From: UBA6055 sp965203755
GTDB taxonomy: Bacteria; Chloroflexota; Anaerolineae; Aggregatilineales; Phototrophicaceae
Assembly: GCA_965203755.1 (NCBI GenBank)
Contig: OZ241910.1
Span: forward strand, 2,480,001 to 2,544,000
Direction of reading: 5' to 3'
DNA: 64,000 nt
Shown here in pieces: positions 27,476 to 36,739 of the stretch; positions within the stretch are counted from its first letter, which is position 1; every line of letters begins with the position of its first letter. Under the pieces are notes generated by a model that searched no databases, was not told the origin of the DNA, and saw only the letters and a program-made list of their open reading frames with translations. The translations under genes were made by a program, and so were the position numbers.

Positions 27476-29494
27476 TCATTCATCCAGGTCAAAGCTGTCG
27501 GTCTTGTCGGAGCCATTATGGTCAGCGGTTTGGGGTTCGCGCAGGTGTTCAGCGACAGCTTGCGGCAGAACTTCGGCAATGTCGTCTTCCATGCCCAAAA
27601 TCCGCAGGATTTCCTCGCGTTCCACAGTTTCCTTGCTAAGCAGCGCCTCTGCCAGCGAATCCAATGCGTTCTGATGATCTTCCAGCAGTTCGCGCGTCTC
27701 TTGATAAGCGACGTCGATGATGCGCTTGATTTCGGCATCGAGTTTGGCGGCGGTGTCGTCGCTGTAATCGCGGCCGCTGGCAATCGCATAGCCCAAAAAG
27801 GGCTGCTCCGAATTATCGCCATAGTTGACCATGCCAACCGAATCGCTCATGCCGAACGTCTTGACCATACGCCGGGCAATTTGCGTCACTTGCTGAATGT
27901 CGCCGGCCGCGCCAGTGGTCACATCATCAAAGACAAGTTCCTCGGCAATGCGGCCTGCCAGCCCGACGCGAATAAAGGCTTCAAGCTGTTTGCGCGACTG
28001 ATGAATGGAATCGTCTTTGGGCATGTAAAAAGCCGCCCCGGCAGCCCGTCCGCGCGGAATAATGGTCGTCTTGAGCAGCGCCATGGCATCGGGAATCAAA
28101 AACGAGACCAAAGCGTGCCCGGCTTCGTGGTAGGCGGTGATGCGGCGGTCTTTTTCGTTGGAAAGGGGAGGACGTTTGGTCCCAAGCCGGATGCGCTCAT
28201 AAGCTGTCGTGAAATCCGACATCGTGATTAAGCGGCGGTCATATCGGGCGGCGTTCATCGCGGCTTCGTTTGCCAGGTTGGCAATGTCAGCGCCCGAAAA
28301 ACCAATGGTCGCCTTCGCCATGGATTCCAGGGCGACATTGTTCGCCAGGGGCTTGTTTTTGGTGTGGATTTTCAGGATGTCATGGCGGCCCTTCACATCG
28401 GGCAGGTCCACCGTGATTTGCCGGTCAAAGCGCCCGGGTCTTAAGAGGGCGGGATCCAAAACATCAGGACGATTGGTGGCGGCAATCATCACGATATTGG
28501 TCTCATTGTCGAAGCCGTCCATTTCGGACAGCAGTTGATTCAAGGTTTGTTCGCGTTCGTCATGCCCGCCGCCCAGGCCGGTGCCGCGCCGCCGACCCAC
28601 CGCGTCAATTTCATCGACAAAGATAATGGCGGGGGCGTTGTCCTTGGCCCGTTTGAACAGATCGCGCACCCGCGATGCGCCCACGCCGACAAACATCTCT
28701 ACAAATTCCGAGGCGGCGATGCTGAAGAAAGCCACGTTGGCTTCCCCGGCAACGGCGCGCGCCATCAGGGTCTTGCCGGTGCCGGGAGGCCCGATGAGCA
28801 GGACGCCGCGCGGAACTTTTGCGCCTACCTTGACATATTTCTCGGGCTGTTTGAGGAAGTCCACCACCTCCTCAAGTTCGATCTTGGCGGCATCCTGCCC
28901 GGCGACATCCTCAAAATTGATGGATGGCATTTCGGGCGATTTTTCCCGCGCCTGGGATTGACCAAAAGAGAAAATGCCATTCATCTGCCCCTGCGCCCGC
29001 CGGCCCATCCAGATAAAGAAACCAATGATAAGCGCCAGCGGCAGGAAGTTGACAATCAACGTAAGCAGGATCGAGGGTTCGTTTGGGGTGGCGCCGATGT
29101 TCTCAATGCGCTGTTCATGGGCTAATTCCAGCAGTTTGCCGCCGCCGCCGGGGGGGATGTTGGCGCTGAAGCGGCTTACATTCTGGCTGCGGCCCGAGCC
29201 GGCCGTCACGATGACGCTGCGCCGGAATTGTCCGCTGACGCTTGTTTCACCGCGAAAATCAAGCATGGCGACGTTGTGCTGCTGCAACTGCTCATACACG
29301 ATTGAATAGGCGATTTCCGGCGAAGATGAGCCCGCGCCCAAAAGTCCCGGCGATGATACCAGCACCAGCAGCATCACCAGCACCAGCACACCGGGCGAAA
29401 TCCATCTGCGCCAATTCGGCGGGCGCTGGGGCGGACGACCGTCCTCGCCGCCGTTTCGATTTTCGTCGTTGTCGTTATTGTCCCAGAACTGCAT
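27476..29494 (-). CDS. ftsH: ATP-dependent zinc metalloprotease FtsH
   Basis: 672 residues. First membrane helix about 33-52, periplasmic domain to about 140, second helix about 143-163, AAA+ domain with Walker A GPPGTGKT (235-242), IIFVDEID Walker B, and the second region of homology ATNRPDVLDPALLRPGRFDRQ. The zinc protease motif HEAGH is at 456-460. The C-terminus is acidic. It degrades misfolded and regulatory membrane and cytosolic proteins. It converges with the EF-G-like gene; the 46-bp gap holds a GGGGC/GCCCC hairpin that could terminate both. Confidence 0.97.
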   Translation of the reverse strand: MQFWDNNDNDENRNGGEDGRPPQRPPNWRRWISPGVLVLVMLLVLVSSPGLLGAGSSSPEIAYSIVYEQLQQHNVAMLDFRGETSVSGQFRRSVIVTAGSGRSQNVSRFSANIPPGGGGKLLELAHEQRIENIGATPNEPSILLTLIVNFLPLALIIGFFIWMGRRAQGQMNGIFSFGQSQAREKSPEMPSINFEDVAGQDAAKIELEEVVDFLKQPEKYVKVGAKVPRGVLLIGPPGTGKTLMARAVAGEANVAFFSIAASEFVEMFVGVGASRVRDLFKRAKDNAPAIIFVDEIDAVGRRRGTGLGGGHDEREQTLNQLLSEMDGFDNETNIVMIAATNRPDVLDPALLRPGRFDRQITVDLPDVKGRHDILKIHTKNKPLANNVALESMAKATIGFSGADIANLANEAAMNAARYDRRLITMSDFTTAYERIRLGTKRPPLSNEKDRRITAYHEAGHALVSFLIPDAMALLKTTIIPRGRAAGAAFYMPKDDSIHQSRKQLEAFIRVGLAGRIAEELVFDDVTTGAAGDIQQVTQIARRMVKTFGMSDSVGMVNYGDNSEQPFLGYAIASGRDYSDDTAAKLDAEIKRIIDVAYQETRELLEDHQNALDSLAEALLSKETVEREEILRILGMEDDIAEVLPQAVAEHLREPQTADHNGSDKTDSFDLDE

Positions 29495-29532
29495 CGATTG
29501 ACATTACCTTCAAGTTTTTATCTCATAGTTTG

Positions 29533-29564
29533 ATTATACCGCATCCCCAAGGGGGTTTGTGCAA
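29533..29564 (-). promoter_or_regulatory. Possible ftsH promoter with 20-nt spacer
   Basis: On the minus strand TTGCAC (29564-29559) is followed by 20 nt and TATAAT (29538-29533). The spacer contains the dyad CCCCTTGGGG. The -10 is perfect and the spacing unusually long, as in MerR-type promoters, although no MerR gene is nearby. Confidence 0.5.
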
Positions 29565-29784
29565 ATTCTTTCTTAGAAATATCCTGACCGTCCCATTTTT
29601 GAGCTTCAATAAACTATCATACCAGATAATCGGATGAATTGCTTGCCGGGATTTTGGCGCGAGCGGTTTTCGTTGGGGAAAACCATTTCCCATCTCATCA
29701 ATCTCCGCTATGCTTAAAGCGCGTCAACCGCACAAACATGCCGTATTGCTGCTGTTTCCGCCCTTTCTGATGTGAAGGATGCCT

Positions 29785-31857
29785 ATGAATCGGCTCAAAG
29801 ACGAAACCAGTCCCTATCTGTTGCAGCACGCCGATAATCCGGTGGACTGGTATCCTTGGGGTGAGGAAGCCTTTAGCATTGCCCGCGAAAAGGATAAACC
29901 GGTGCTGCTTAGCGTCGGTTACAGCGCGTGTCATTGGTGTCATGTGATGGCGCATGAGAGCTTTGAAGATCAGGCAACCGCCAAAATGATGAATGAACTG
30001 TTTGTCAATGTCAAAGTAGACCGTGAAGAACGTCCCGATGTGGATGACATCTATATGCAGGCGGTTCAGGCCCTGGCCGCGCAGGGCGGATGGCCAATGA
30101 CGGTGTTTCTGCTGCCGGATGGGCGTCCCTTCTATGGCGGCACCTATTATCCGCCGACGCCCCGGCACGGACTGCCGTCGTTTATGCAGGTTTTGCAGGC
30201 GGTGTATGCCGCCTATCGCGATCAGCGCGAGGTCCTGGAGCAGCAGGCGAATCATTTGCGTCAAGCGCTGAACCGCGATGCGCTTGGCATCGGCCAAGAT
30301 GATGAGCGCGGGCTGACTTTGGAACTGCTAGATCGGGCCGCCAGAAAAATGATGTCCGGTTTTGACCGCGTGCATGGCGGCTTTGGCAGCCAGCCCAAGT
30401 TTCCAAATCCGATTAGCCTGGAGTTTCTGCTGCGTTATTATGCGCGGACAAAAGATGAGCCGGCTTTGCATGCGGTGACCTTTACCCTGCGGCAGATGGC
30501 GTCGGGCGGGATTTATGACCAGATCGGAGGCGGTTTTGCCCGCTATTCGGTGGATGCGATGTGGCTGGTGCCGCATTTTGAAAAGATGCTCTATGACAAC
30601 GCCCAGTTAAGCCGCCTTTATCTCCATGCCTATCAAGCTGCCGGCGAGCCTTTCTTCAAGACGATTGCCGAAGACATCTACGATTATATCCTGCGCGAAA
30701 TGACGGCGCCCGCCGGCGGATTCTACAGCGCGACTGATGCCGACAGCGAAGGCGAAGAGGGTAAATTCTTTGTCTGGACGATTGATGAGGTGCGGGATGC
30801 GCTTGCCCCGATTGAAAACCGGTTCCCAGATGCCGCCGACATGGCCATCGAGTATTTCGGCATGACCGCCGCCGGCAATTTTGAAGGCGCCAACATCCTG
30901 CATTTGCCGCCGGCCCCCGACCTGGCCGCGGCGCATTTCGATATGTCCCCGGCGGCCTGGCAGCGCGCGCTGGCCGCCATCAAGGCGCGGCTTTATGCTG
31001 TTCGCAGCCGCCGGGCGCATCCCGAATTGGATGACAAGATTTTGGCTTCGTGGAACGGCATGATGCTGGCGAGCCTGGCCGAAGCGGCGCGGGCGCTCCA
31101 GCGCGATGATTATGCGGCGGCGGCCGAACGCGCCGGCGAATTTCTGCTGACTGCCATGATGGACGGCCGCGGCCGCCTGTATCGCAGTCACCGGGATGGA
31201 CGGAGCAAGCTCAACGGGTATCTGGAAGATTATGCCAATATGATTGACGGTCTGCTTGAACTGTACCAGTTGTCCTTTGTTGAAAAATGGTTTGTCGAGG
31301 CTTGCCGGCTGGCTGATATTGCGCTGGAGCATTTCAAGGCGGAAGATGGCGGTTTTTATGATACCAGCGACGACCACGAGGCATTGATTGTCCGTCCGCG
31401 CAATGTGCAGGATAATGTGACCCCCTCGGGCAATGCCATGATGGCAAAGCAGCTGCTGCGACTGGCCGCTTATACTGGCAAGACCCGATATGACCAGGCT
31501 GGGCGCAGTATCCTCAATTCGCTGACGGCGGCGATGGAGCAGTACCCGCAGGCATTTGCCGAATCCTTGAATGCGGCTGACATGCTGGTTAAGGGGGTTG
31601 CGGAAGTGGCGATTGTCGGCGATCCCGAAACGGACGCGGCCCAAGCCATCCTCGCCGCCTTGCGCCAGCCCTTCCGTCCCAATGTTATCACCGCGCTGAC
31701 GCCGTGCGATACAGAAGAACACGAGTCCATTCCCTTATTAAGCTATCGCCGCATGAAACAAGGGCAAACCACGGTGTATGTCTGCCGCCGCTTTGCCTGT
31801 CAGCTGCCGGTGACATCGGCCGCCGAGACCGAAGCGCTGCTCGCTGAATGGCAGTGA
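29785..31857 (+). CDS. YyaL/SPATA20-type thioredoxin-fold protein (DUF255) with (alpha/alpha)6 domain
   Basis: About 690 residues. ATG 29785 is preferred over 29779 because GAAGG at 29774-29778 is then 6 bp away. The start MNRLKDETSPYLLQHADNPVDWYPWG is the family signature. Thioredoxin-like CxxC is Cys49-His-Trp-Cys52, then KVDREERPDVD and QGGWPMTVFL. The long C-terminal part resembles the six-hairpin glycosidase/epimerase fold. Function is not established for the family; a role in redox or nucleoside/sugar metabolism has been suggested by fold only. The next gene follows after 16 bp. Confidence 0.9.
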   Translation: MNRLKDETSPYLLQHADNPVDWYPWGEEAFSIAREKDKPVLLSVGYSACHWCHVMAHESFEDQATAKMMNELFVNVKVDREERPDVDDIYMQAVQALAAQGGWPMTVFLLPDGRPFYGGTYYPPTPRHGLPSFMQVLQAVYAAYRDQREVLEQQANHLRQALNRDALGIGQDDERGLTLELLDRAARKMMSGFDRVHGGFGSQPKFPNPISLEFLLRYYARTKDEPALHAVTFTLRQMASGGIYDQIGGGFARYSVDAMWLVPHFEKMLYDNAQLSRLYLHAYQAAGEPFFKTIAEDIYDYILREMTAPAGGFYSATDADSEGEEGKFFVWTIDEVRDALAPIENRFPDAADMAIEYFGMTAAGNFEGANILHLPPAPDLAAAHFDMSPAAWQRALAAIKARLYAVRSRRAHPELDDKILASWNGMMLASLAEAARALQRDDYAAAAERAGEFLLTAMMDGRGRLYRSHRDGRSKLNGYLEDYANMIDGLLELYQLSFVEKWFVEACRLADIALEHFKAEDGGFYDTSDDHEALIVRPRNVQDNVTPSGNAMMAKQLLRLAAYTGKTRYDQAGRSILNSLTAAMEQYPQAFAESLNAADMLVKGVAEVAIVGDPETDAAQAILAALRQPFRPNVITALTPCDTEEHESIPLLSYRRMKQGQTTVYVCRRFACQLPVTSAAETEALLAEWQ

Positions 31858-31873
31858 AAATAGGGGATGCCGC

Positions 31874-32350
31874 ATGGCGCCGTCGCGGCAGTCACAGCAG
31901 GATTATTTTCGCACCCTGCTTCGGACGGTGGTTGGGCAGGCCTTGGATGCCGCCGGCTATCGCTTTCAAACGACTCCCCTGCAATGGGCGGGCGGAAAAT
32001 ATCGCTTTGCCAAGGCATTCGATGACGGTCTGTTTGGCTTGATTGATTTTCAAGTCTTGGTCTACAGCGACAGTATGTGGTCATCGGGCGCGCCATCCCG
32101 CTTTCGGGTTCAGCTTACGCGGTCCGCCGACCGCAGTGGAAAAGCAAGCGTTCACGCTGGCTATGCGACCCGCAGTTTGAGTCAGCTGGTGGTCGGCGAT
32201 TTTGGCGTCGGCATTCTGCCCTCGACCGATTATTGGTGGAGTTACCGCGATACCGATTCGCTGGCGCGCGGCTTGGCGGAGGCCGGCCACTTGACTGTCG
32301 GCTATGGGCTGCCTTGGCTGGCTGGCGATTTGATGCCGCCCGAAACCTAG
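31874..32350 (+). CDS. Hypothetical protein
   Basis: 158 residues; ATG 31874 with AGGGG 7-8 bp upstream. Not recognised with confidence. The pattern GYRFQTTPLQWAGGKYRFAKAFDDGLFGLIDFQ loosely resembles DUF4304-like proteins, in which a short helix is followed by 'fully or partly read' beta strands. No signal or membrane segment. It sits 16 bp after the YyaL-like gene and is likely co-transcribed with it. Confidence 0.65.
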   Translation: MAPSRQSQQDYFRTLLRTVVGQALDAAGYRFQTTPLQWAGGKYRFAKAFDDGLFGLIDFQVLVYSDSMWSSGAPSRFRVQLTRSADRSGKASVHAGYATRSLSQLVVGDFGVGILPSTDYWWSYRDTDSLARGLAEAGHLTVGYGLPWLAGDLMPPET

Positions 32351-32410
32351 TTTGAAAAACGCTGGTTTGTTGGTTGCAAAGAATATCAAAGCAAGGTATA
32401 TTCTGAAGGC

Positions 32411-32516
32411 AAGCCTTCGCGGCTTTGATTCAGGGTTTCCTGTGGCAGTAAGGTTTGAACCGCCAACGCTGCCACAGGAAACAACCAAAACATTGAAAAC
32501 CATGACGGTTTTCAAT
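32411..32516. repeat. Stack of three perfect hairpins
   Basis: Three inverted repeats in a row: AAGCC/GGCTT with 5-nt loop (32411-32425); GTTTCCTGTGGCAG/CTGCCACAGGAAAC, a perfect 14-bp repeat with 20-nt loop (32435-32482); and ATTGAAAACC/GGTTTTCAAT with 5-nt loop (32492-32516). No T-run follows on either strand, so simple termination is not evident. The group occupies the gap just before the second methyltransferase gene. Confidence 0.8.
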
Positions 32517-32561
32517 AGCGATTATAGCCGACAACGCGCCTGGCTGTAAATGGAGGTTGAG

Positions 32562-34046
32562 GTGAACACGCTTTATTATGGCGACTGCCTGACGGTTATG
32601 CAGCAGATGGCGGAAGAAACCGTTGACCTGATTTACCTTGACCCGCCCTTCAATTCCAAGCGCAACTATCACACCATCTACAAAGACCACACCGGCAATC
32701 CCCTGCCGGAGCAGGTTGAGGCATTCTGCGACCAGTGGCTTTTGGATAGCGGTCGCCGCAAGGCGATTGAGAAATCGCAGCGGACGATGATTGAGGCCCG
32801 CGTCGGCATTGACCACCACAGCGCCGAGCTTGTCCATACGTTAATTGACAAATTGCAGGATACACAGCCGGGACTGGCGGCTTATCTGTCGTATATGGCC
32901 GAGCGGCTGGTCTGGTTGAAGAAGATACTGAAGCCCACCGGCTCCGTTTATCTGCATTGCGACCCGACCGCAAGCCATTATATCAAGATGATAATGGATG
33001 TTGTGTTTGGGCATAAGAACTTTAGGAATGAGATTATTTGGGCATATCCACCCGGCGGACGGGGCCCGAAGTACGCATTTCACCGCAAGCACGATGTGCT
33101 TTTGTATTATTCTGCTGGCAAAGCCCCTGCGTTTCATCGACAATATACGCCTCTAACTGAAGAGGCGATTCAAAAATTTACCAAGACCGACAAAGACGGA
33201 AGAAAATACAAAGAATACAGGGGGAAAACAAGAACGTATTTGGATGATGTGCCAGGCCGCCCAGTGCCGTCAGTATGGACGGATATACATTCTCTTGGGC
33301 AAACAATATCAAAAGAACGTCTTGGCTATCCAACGCAAAAACCTCTGAAACTGCTGGAGCGCATCATCAAAGCCTCGTCCAACGAGGGCGATGTGGTGTT
33401 TGATCCCTTCTGCGGCTGCGCCACGACCATCGAAGCCGCCCATCGGCTTGGCCGGCGGTGGATTGGCATTGACGTCGCCATCCATGCCATCAAGCGCGTC
33501 GCCAAACTGCGGCTTGAACAGCGGCTTGGCCTGTCGGAAAAACAGGGGCATTTCCGCATTCAAGGCATCCCCGCGAATTATGAAGGCGCACGCGATTTAT
33601 GGCGGCGCGACCCTTATCACTTCCAGCAGTGGTGCGTCGAAGAGGTGAATGGCTTTGTCACCAGCCGTCGCACCGCCGATGGCGGCATTGACGGCCGCAT
33701 CTATTTTGAAATGAATGACGTCAAGAAACTGCAAAACATGATCTTGGAAGTCAAGGGCGGGCAGAACGCGCCGGTCGCCAATTTGCGCGCTTTAATCGGC
33801 ACGCTCGGAATCAGCGATGCCAAAATGGCCGGCTTGATTGTGATGGAAGAGTTGGGCGAAAGAAAGCGCCGGAACTTCCAACGTGAAATGGACGGGGTTG
33901 GCACAGTCAAGATTAACGGCGAACCCTATCCCAAAGTCCAACTGCTGACCGTATCGGAAATCCTGAACGGCGCCCGTTTTAAGACGCCGAATGTGCGCGG
34001 GCGCACCGAGGGCGGATACAGCGGCATCCTGCTGCCCGAAGCATGA
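32562..34046 (+). CDS. Beta-class DNA methyltransferase fused to a PD-(D/E)XK (Mrr-like) domain
   Basis: 494 residues from GTG 32562, which has GGAGG 5 bp upstream; ATG 32550 is the alternative. Catalytic DPPF is at residues 27-30 and the SAM-binding DPFCGCATT at about 281, the reversed order of beta-class N4-cytosine/N6-adenine enzymes. GYPTQKP near 258 is the usual motif just before it. The tail from about 340 contains HFQQWCVEEVNG, a TADGGIDGRI turn (Asp377) and ILEVKGG (Glu396, Lys398), matching the D...ExK pattern of Mrr-like nucleases. It may be a self-contained modification-restriction enzyme. The segment around nt 33000-33330, expected to hold target recognition, is AT-richer than both flanks. 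Confidence 0.87.
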   Translation: MNTLYYGDCLTVMQQMAEETVDLIYLDPPFNSKRNYHTIYKDHTGNPLPEQVEAFCDQWLLDSGRRKAIEKSQRTMIEARVGIDHHSAELVHTLIDKLQDTQPGLAAYLSYMAERLVWLKKILKPTGSVYLHCDPTASHYIKMIMDVVFGHKNFRNEIIWAYPPGGRGPKYAFHRKHDVLLYYSAGKAPAFHRQYTPLTEEAIQKFTKTDKDGRKYKEYRGKTRTYLDDVPGRPVPSVWTDIHSLGQTISKERLGYPTQKPLKLLERIIKASSNEGDVVFDPFCGCATTIEAAHRLGRRWIGIDVAIHAIKRVAKLRLEQRLGLSEKQGHFRIQGIPANYEGARDLWRRDPYHFQQWCVEEVNGFVTSRRTADGGIDGRIYFEMNDVKKLQNMILEVKGGQNAPVANLRALIGTLGISDAKMAGLIVMEELGERKRRNFQREMDGVGTVKINGEPYPKVQLLTVSEILNGARFKTPNVRGRTEGGYSGILLPEA

Positions 34047-34082
34047 CTCCTTAGCGTATTTTATTCTGCAATCTCCCTTAGC

Positions 34083-34114
34083 TTGACAATTCACAACCTG
34101 CTTCGTACTATAAT
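34083..34114 (+). promoter_or_regulatory. Promoter of the lytic transglycosylase gene
   Basis: A perfect TTGACA (34083-34088) and a perfect TATAAT (34109-34114) lie 20 nt apart. A weaker -10, TACTAT at 34106-34111, would give the standard 17-nt spacing. Confidence 0.65.
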
Positions 34115-34146
34115 CGCTGCCTGTGAATTCGTCGGATGGAAAAACC

Positions 34147-36570
34147 ATGCGCCTGTCCTCTGCATTGCTGATTGTATTGAGCCTGCTGTCCAGCGCATGC
34201 AGCCTCATTCCGGCGGACTTGCCTGATTTGACCCCGAACGAGGACAACGTCATTTATGTAACCGCCACATCGCCGCCGCCAGCGCCGCCGACGGATTTGC
34301 CGCCGACGCCGACCATTGACCTGGCGGCTTTATTGCAGCTGGGCGATAATTATATGCGAAACGGCTATCTTGAAGATGCCATGGGCATTTATCGGACGCT
34401 GGTGAATTATGGCGAAGCGGCAGCGCCGCAAGTTCGGGCGGCATCGGCGTTTCGACTGGGGCAGGCCGCTTTGCGCGACGGCTATTTTCAGCAGGCGGTG
34501 GATGCTCTGACCGTGCTGATTGCCCAATTCCCCGACGACCCCCAAATCCCGCAAGCCTATTTTTTGCGCGGCGATGCTTGGCTCGGCTTGTCGCAATGGC
34601 AGCCGGCCATCGCCGATTTACAGCAGTATCTAGCATTGCGTCCCGGCTTGATTGACAGCTATGTCTATGAACGGATTGCCGATGCACAGATCGCCTTGGG
34701 ACAGACCGATGCCGCCTTGCAGAACTATGGCCGGGCCATCCAAGCCAAACGTTCAACAGTTCCCTTGCTGGTCCTGCGTGAAAAGCTGGCGCAGATTCAT
34801 ATCAGTCTGGCGCAGCCATCCGATGCGGTCGCGCAGTATGATGCGATTTTGGCAGTGGCGCGGAATATACCCTACCGCGCCAATATCTCGCTGACGGCGG
34901 CGCAGACCTTGCTCAATGCCGGCGAGGTTGAAGCCGGCCTCAACCGCATGAACCTTGTGTTCAGCAGTTATGCCGGGACAGCGACCGCCTATCAGGCGCT
35001 CCAGCAGCTTGCCGCGCAAGGTCAGGCATTCGATGGCTTTCAGCGCGGTCGGTCGGCTTTTATCGCCGGGGATTATCAAGCCGCGATTGATGCCTTTAAC
35101 GAATATACCAGCACCCGTCAGCTGGCGGCGATTCCAGCCGAACTGTATCTCATGCTGGGCCGCGCCTACCGCGCCATTGGCAACTTTGAGGCCGCCGCGG
35201 TCACTTTTCAGGTGATTATTGACCGGTATCCGCAAGACCCTTTGTTTGGCGATGCCCTGCTTGAACGCGGACGAACCCGCTTTTTGGCTGGCGATATTCC
35301 CGCCGCCATCCGCATCTACCTGTCGATTGCCGATGCCTATGGCGATCTGGAGCAAGCCGCCGGTGAAGCCCTGTGGCGGGCTGGCTATCTTTATGGCACC
35401 AGCGGCGAAGCCGGTTTATCGCGTCAGGTCTTTGTCCGGCTGGCTGATGCTTACCCCAATCACGAATTGACGGTCAATGGCTTGTTTATTGCGGCTTCGG
35501 CTGCCGTGCAAAATCAGGAATGGTCGATTGCCGAAAATCTGTACGCTCGGATTGCCTCATTGACCGCCGGCGAAGATCAAGCGGCGGCTTATCTCCGCGT
35601 TGGGCAGCTGGCGGTCCAGCGCGGCGAGCAGAATGTGGCCAGCGAGGCTTTTGATTTGGCGATTGCGGCCGCGCCCGACAGTTATTTCGCCGCCCGCGCC
35701 GCTGACATTCGCATTGGGCGCCGCCCGTTTCAGGCGCCAACCGCTTATCAATTCACCTTTGATGTCCAAGCCGATGTGCTGGCTGCTGAAGCATGGCTGC
35801 GGCAGACCTTTGCCATAGCGGAAACCGGCGATTTGTGGCATCTGTCGGCGGCGCTGAATGCGGACGCGCGCATGATGCGCGGCCGAGAACTGCATGCTGT
35901 GGGGGCATTTAGCGAGGCCTTCACCGAGTTTGAAGACTTGGTAGACGAAGCGCGGGAAAATGGCGATGCGCTGTCGAGCTATCGTCTGGCAATCTACCTG
36001 CGCGGCATCGGCGCCTTTCGCGAATCTATTATCGCGGCCGCGAATCTTATTATCGCTTCACAGATGGGAACTTTGCAGGCGCCGTCATTTATCGCCCGGC
36101 TCCGTTTCCCGGATTATTATATCGACATCATTCGCCCGACAGCCGAACAGCGAGAAATTGACCCTCTGCTGATACTGTCTTTGATTCGCCAGGAGAGTTT
36201 GTTTAACACCTATGCCACCGCAGCAGCCGGTGAAAAAGGCTTGATGCAGGTCATCCCCAGCACCGCGCAGTATATCGCCGAACAGCTGGAGTGGCCGGAT
36301 TATCAGCACAGCGATTTGTTCCGACCGTATGCCGGGGTGGCTTTTGGGGCTTATTATCTTGATGAGCAGCTGGACCTGTTTGACCAAAATGCGATTGCGG
36401 CTTTGGCAGCCTATAATGCCGGACCAGGACGCGCCTTTGATTGGAATGCGCTCGCCGGCGGCGATCCTGATCTTTTTATGACCACAATAACCATTGATTC
36501 AACGCGCAAATATGTGCAGTACATTTATCGCAACTTCACCATCTATCGGGAATTGTACAGCCGCGGCTAA
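34147..36570 (+). CDS. Lipoprotein with TPR-like repeats and a C-terminal lytic transglycosylase (SLT) domain
   Basis: 807 residues from ATG 34147. Lipobox LSSAC makes the Cys at about 18 the lipidated residue, followed by a PPPAPPTDLPPTPT linker. About 550 residues of TPR-like helical repeats follow (e.g. GDNYMRNGYLEDAMGIYRTL). The SLT domain has catalytic Glu683 in SLIRQESLFN, then GEKGLMQVIPSTA and ALAAYNAGPGRA, all family motifs. It cleaves peptidoglycan glycan strands, and the TPR superhelix likely docks partners or forms a Slt-like ring. A T-rich terminator follows the gene. Confidence 0.94.
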   Translation: MRLSSALLIVLSLLSSACSLIPADLPDLTPNEDNVIYVTATSPPPAPPTDLPPTPTIDLAALLQLGDNYMRNGYLEDAMGIYRTLVNYGEAAAPQVRAASAFRLGQAALRDGYFQQAVDALTVLIAQFPDDPQIPQAYFLRGDAWLGLSQWQPAIADLQQYLALRPGLIDSYVYERIADAQIALGQTDAALQNYGRAIQAKRSTVPLLVLREKLAQIHISLAQPSDAVAQYDAILAVARNIPYRANISLTAAQTLLNAGEVEAGLNRMNLVFSSYAGTATAYQALQQLAAQGQAFDGFQRGRSAFIAGDYQAAIDAFNEYTSTRQLAAIPAELYLMLGRAYRAIGNFEAAAVTFQVIIDRYPQDPLFGDALLERGRTRFLAGDIPAAIRIYLSIADAYGDLEQAAGEALWRAGYLYGTSGEAGLSRQVFVRLADAYPNHELTVNGLFIAASAAVQNQEWSIAENLYARIASLTAGEDQAAAYLRVGQLAVQRGEQNVASEAFDLAIAAAPDSYFAARAADIRIGRRPFQAPTAYQFTFDVQADVLAAEAWLRQTFAIAETGDLWHLSAALNADARMMRGRELHAVGAFSEAFTEFEDLVDEARENGDALSSYRLAIYLRGIGAFRESIIAAANLIIASQMGTLQAPSFIARLRFPDYYIDIIRPTAEQREIDPLLILSLIRQESLFNTYATAAAGEKGLMQVIPSTAQYIAEQLEWPDYQHSDLFRPYAGVAFGAYYLDEQLDLFDQNAIAALAAYNAGPGRAFDWNALAGGDPDLFMTTITIDSTRKYVQYIYRNFTIYRELYSRG

Positions 36571-36581
36571 GCAAAAACATG

Positions 36582-36604
36582 AAACCGGCTGATGAGCCGT
36601 TTTT
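36582..36604 (+). terminator. Intrinsic terminator after the transglycosylase gene
   Basis: CGGCT-GATG-AGCCG (36586-36599) followed by five T residues, with A residues on the 5' side. It begins about 12 bp after the stop codon. Confidence 0.85.
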
Positions 36605-36739
36605 GGACCCGATCTGCTAGGATTTGGCGAATCTTTCCAACTGGCTGCGGGTTATCAATGATGAGCCGTCGTTAACCCGCGTTTGACCTGGATGTGTTAA
36701 ACTGTAGGCAAGGCCTTTGGACACTGCGAAGGGGGAACC

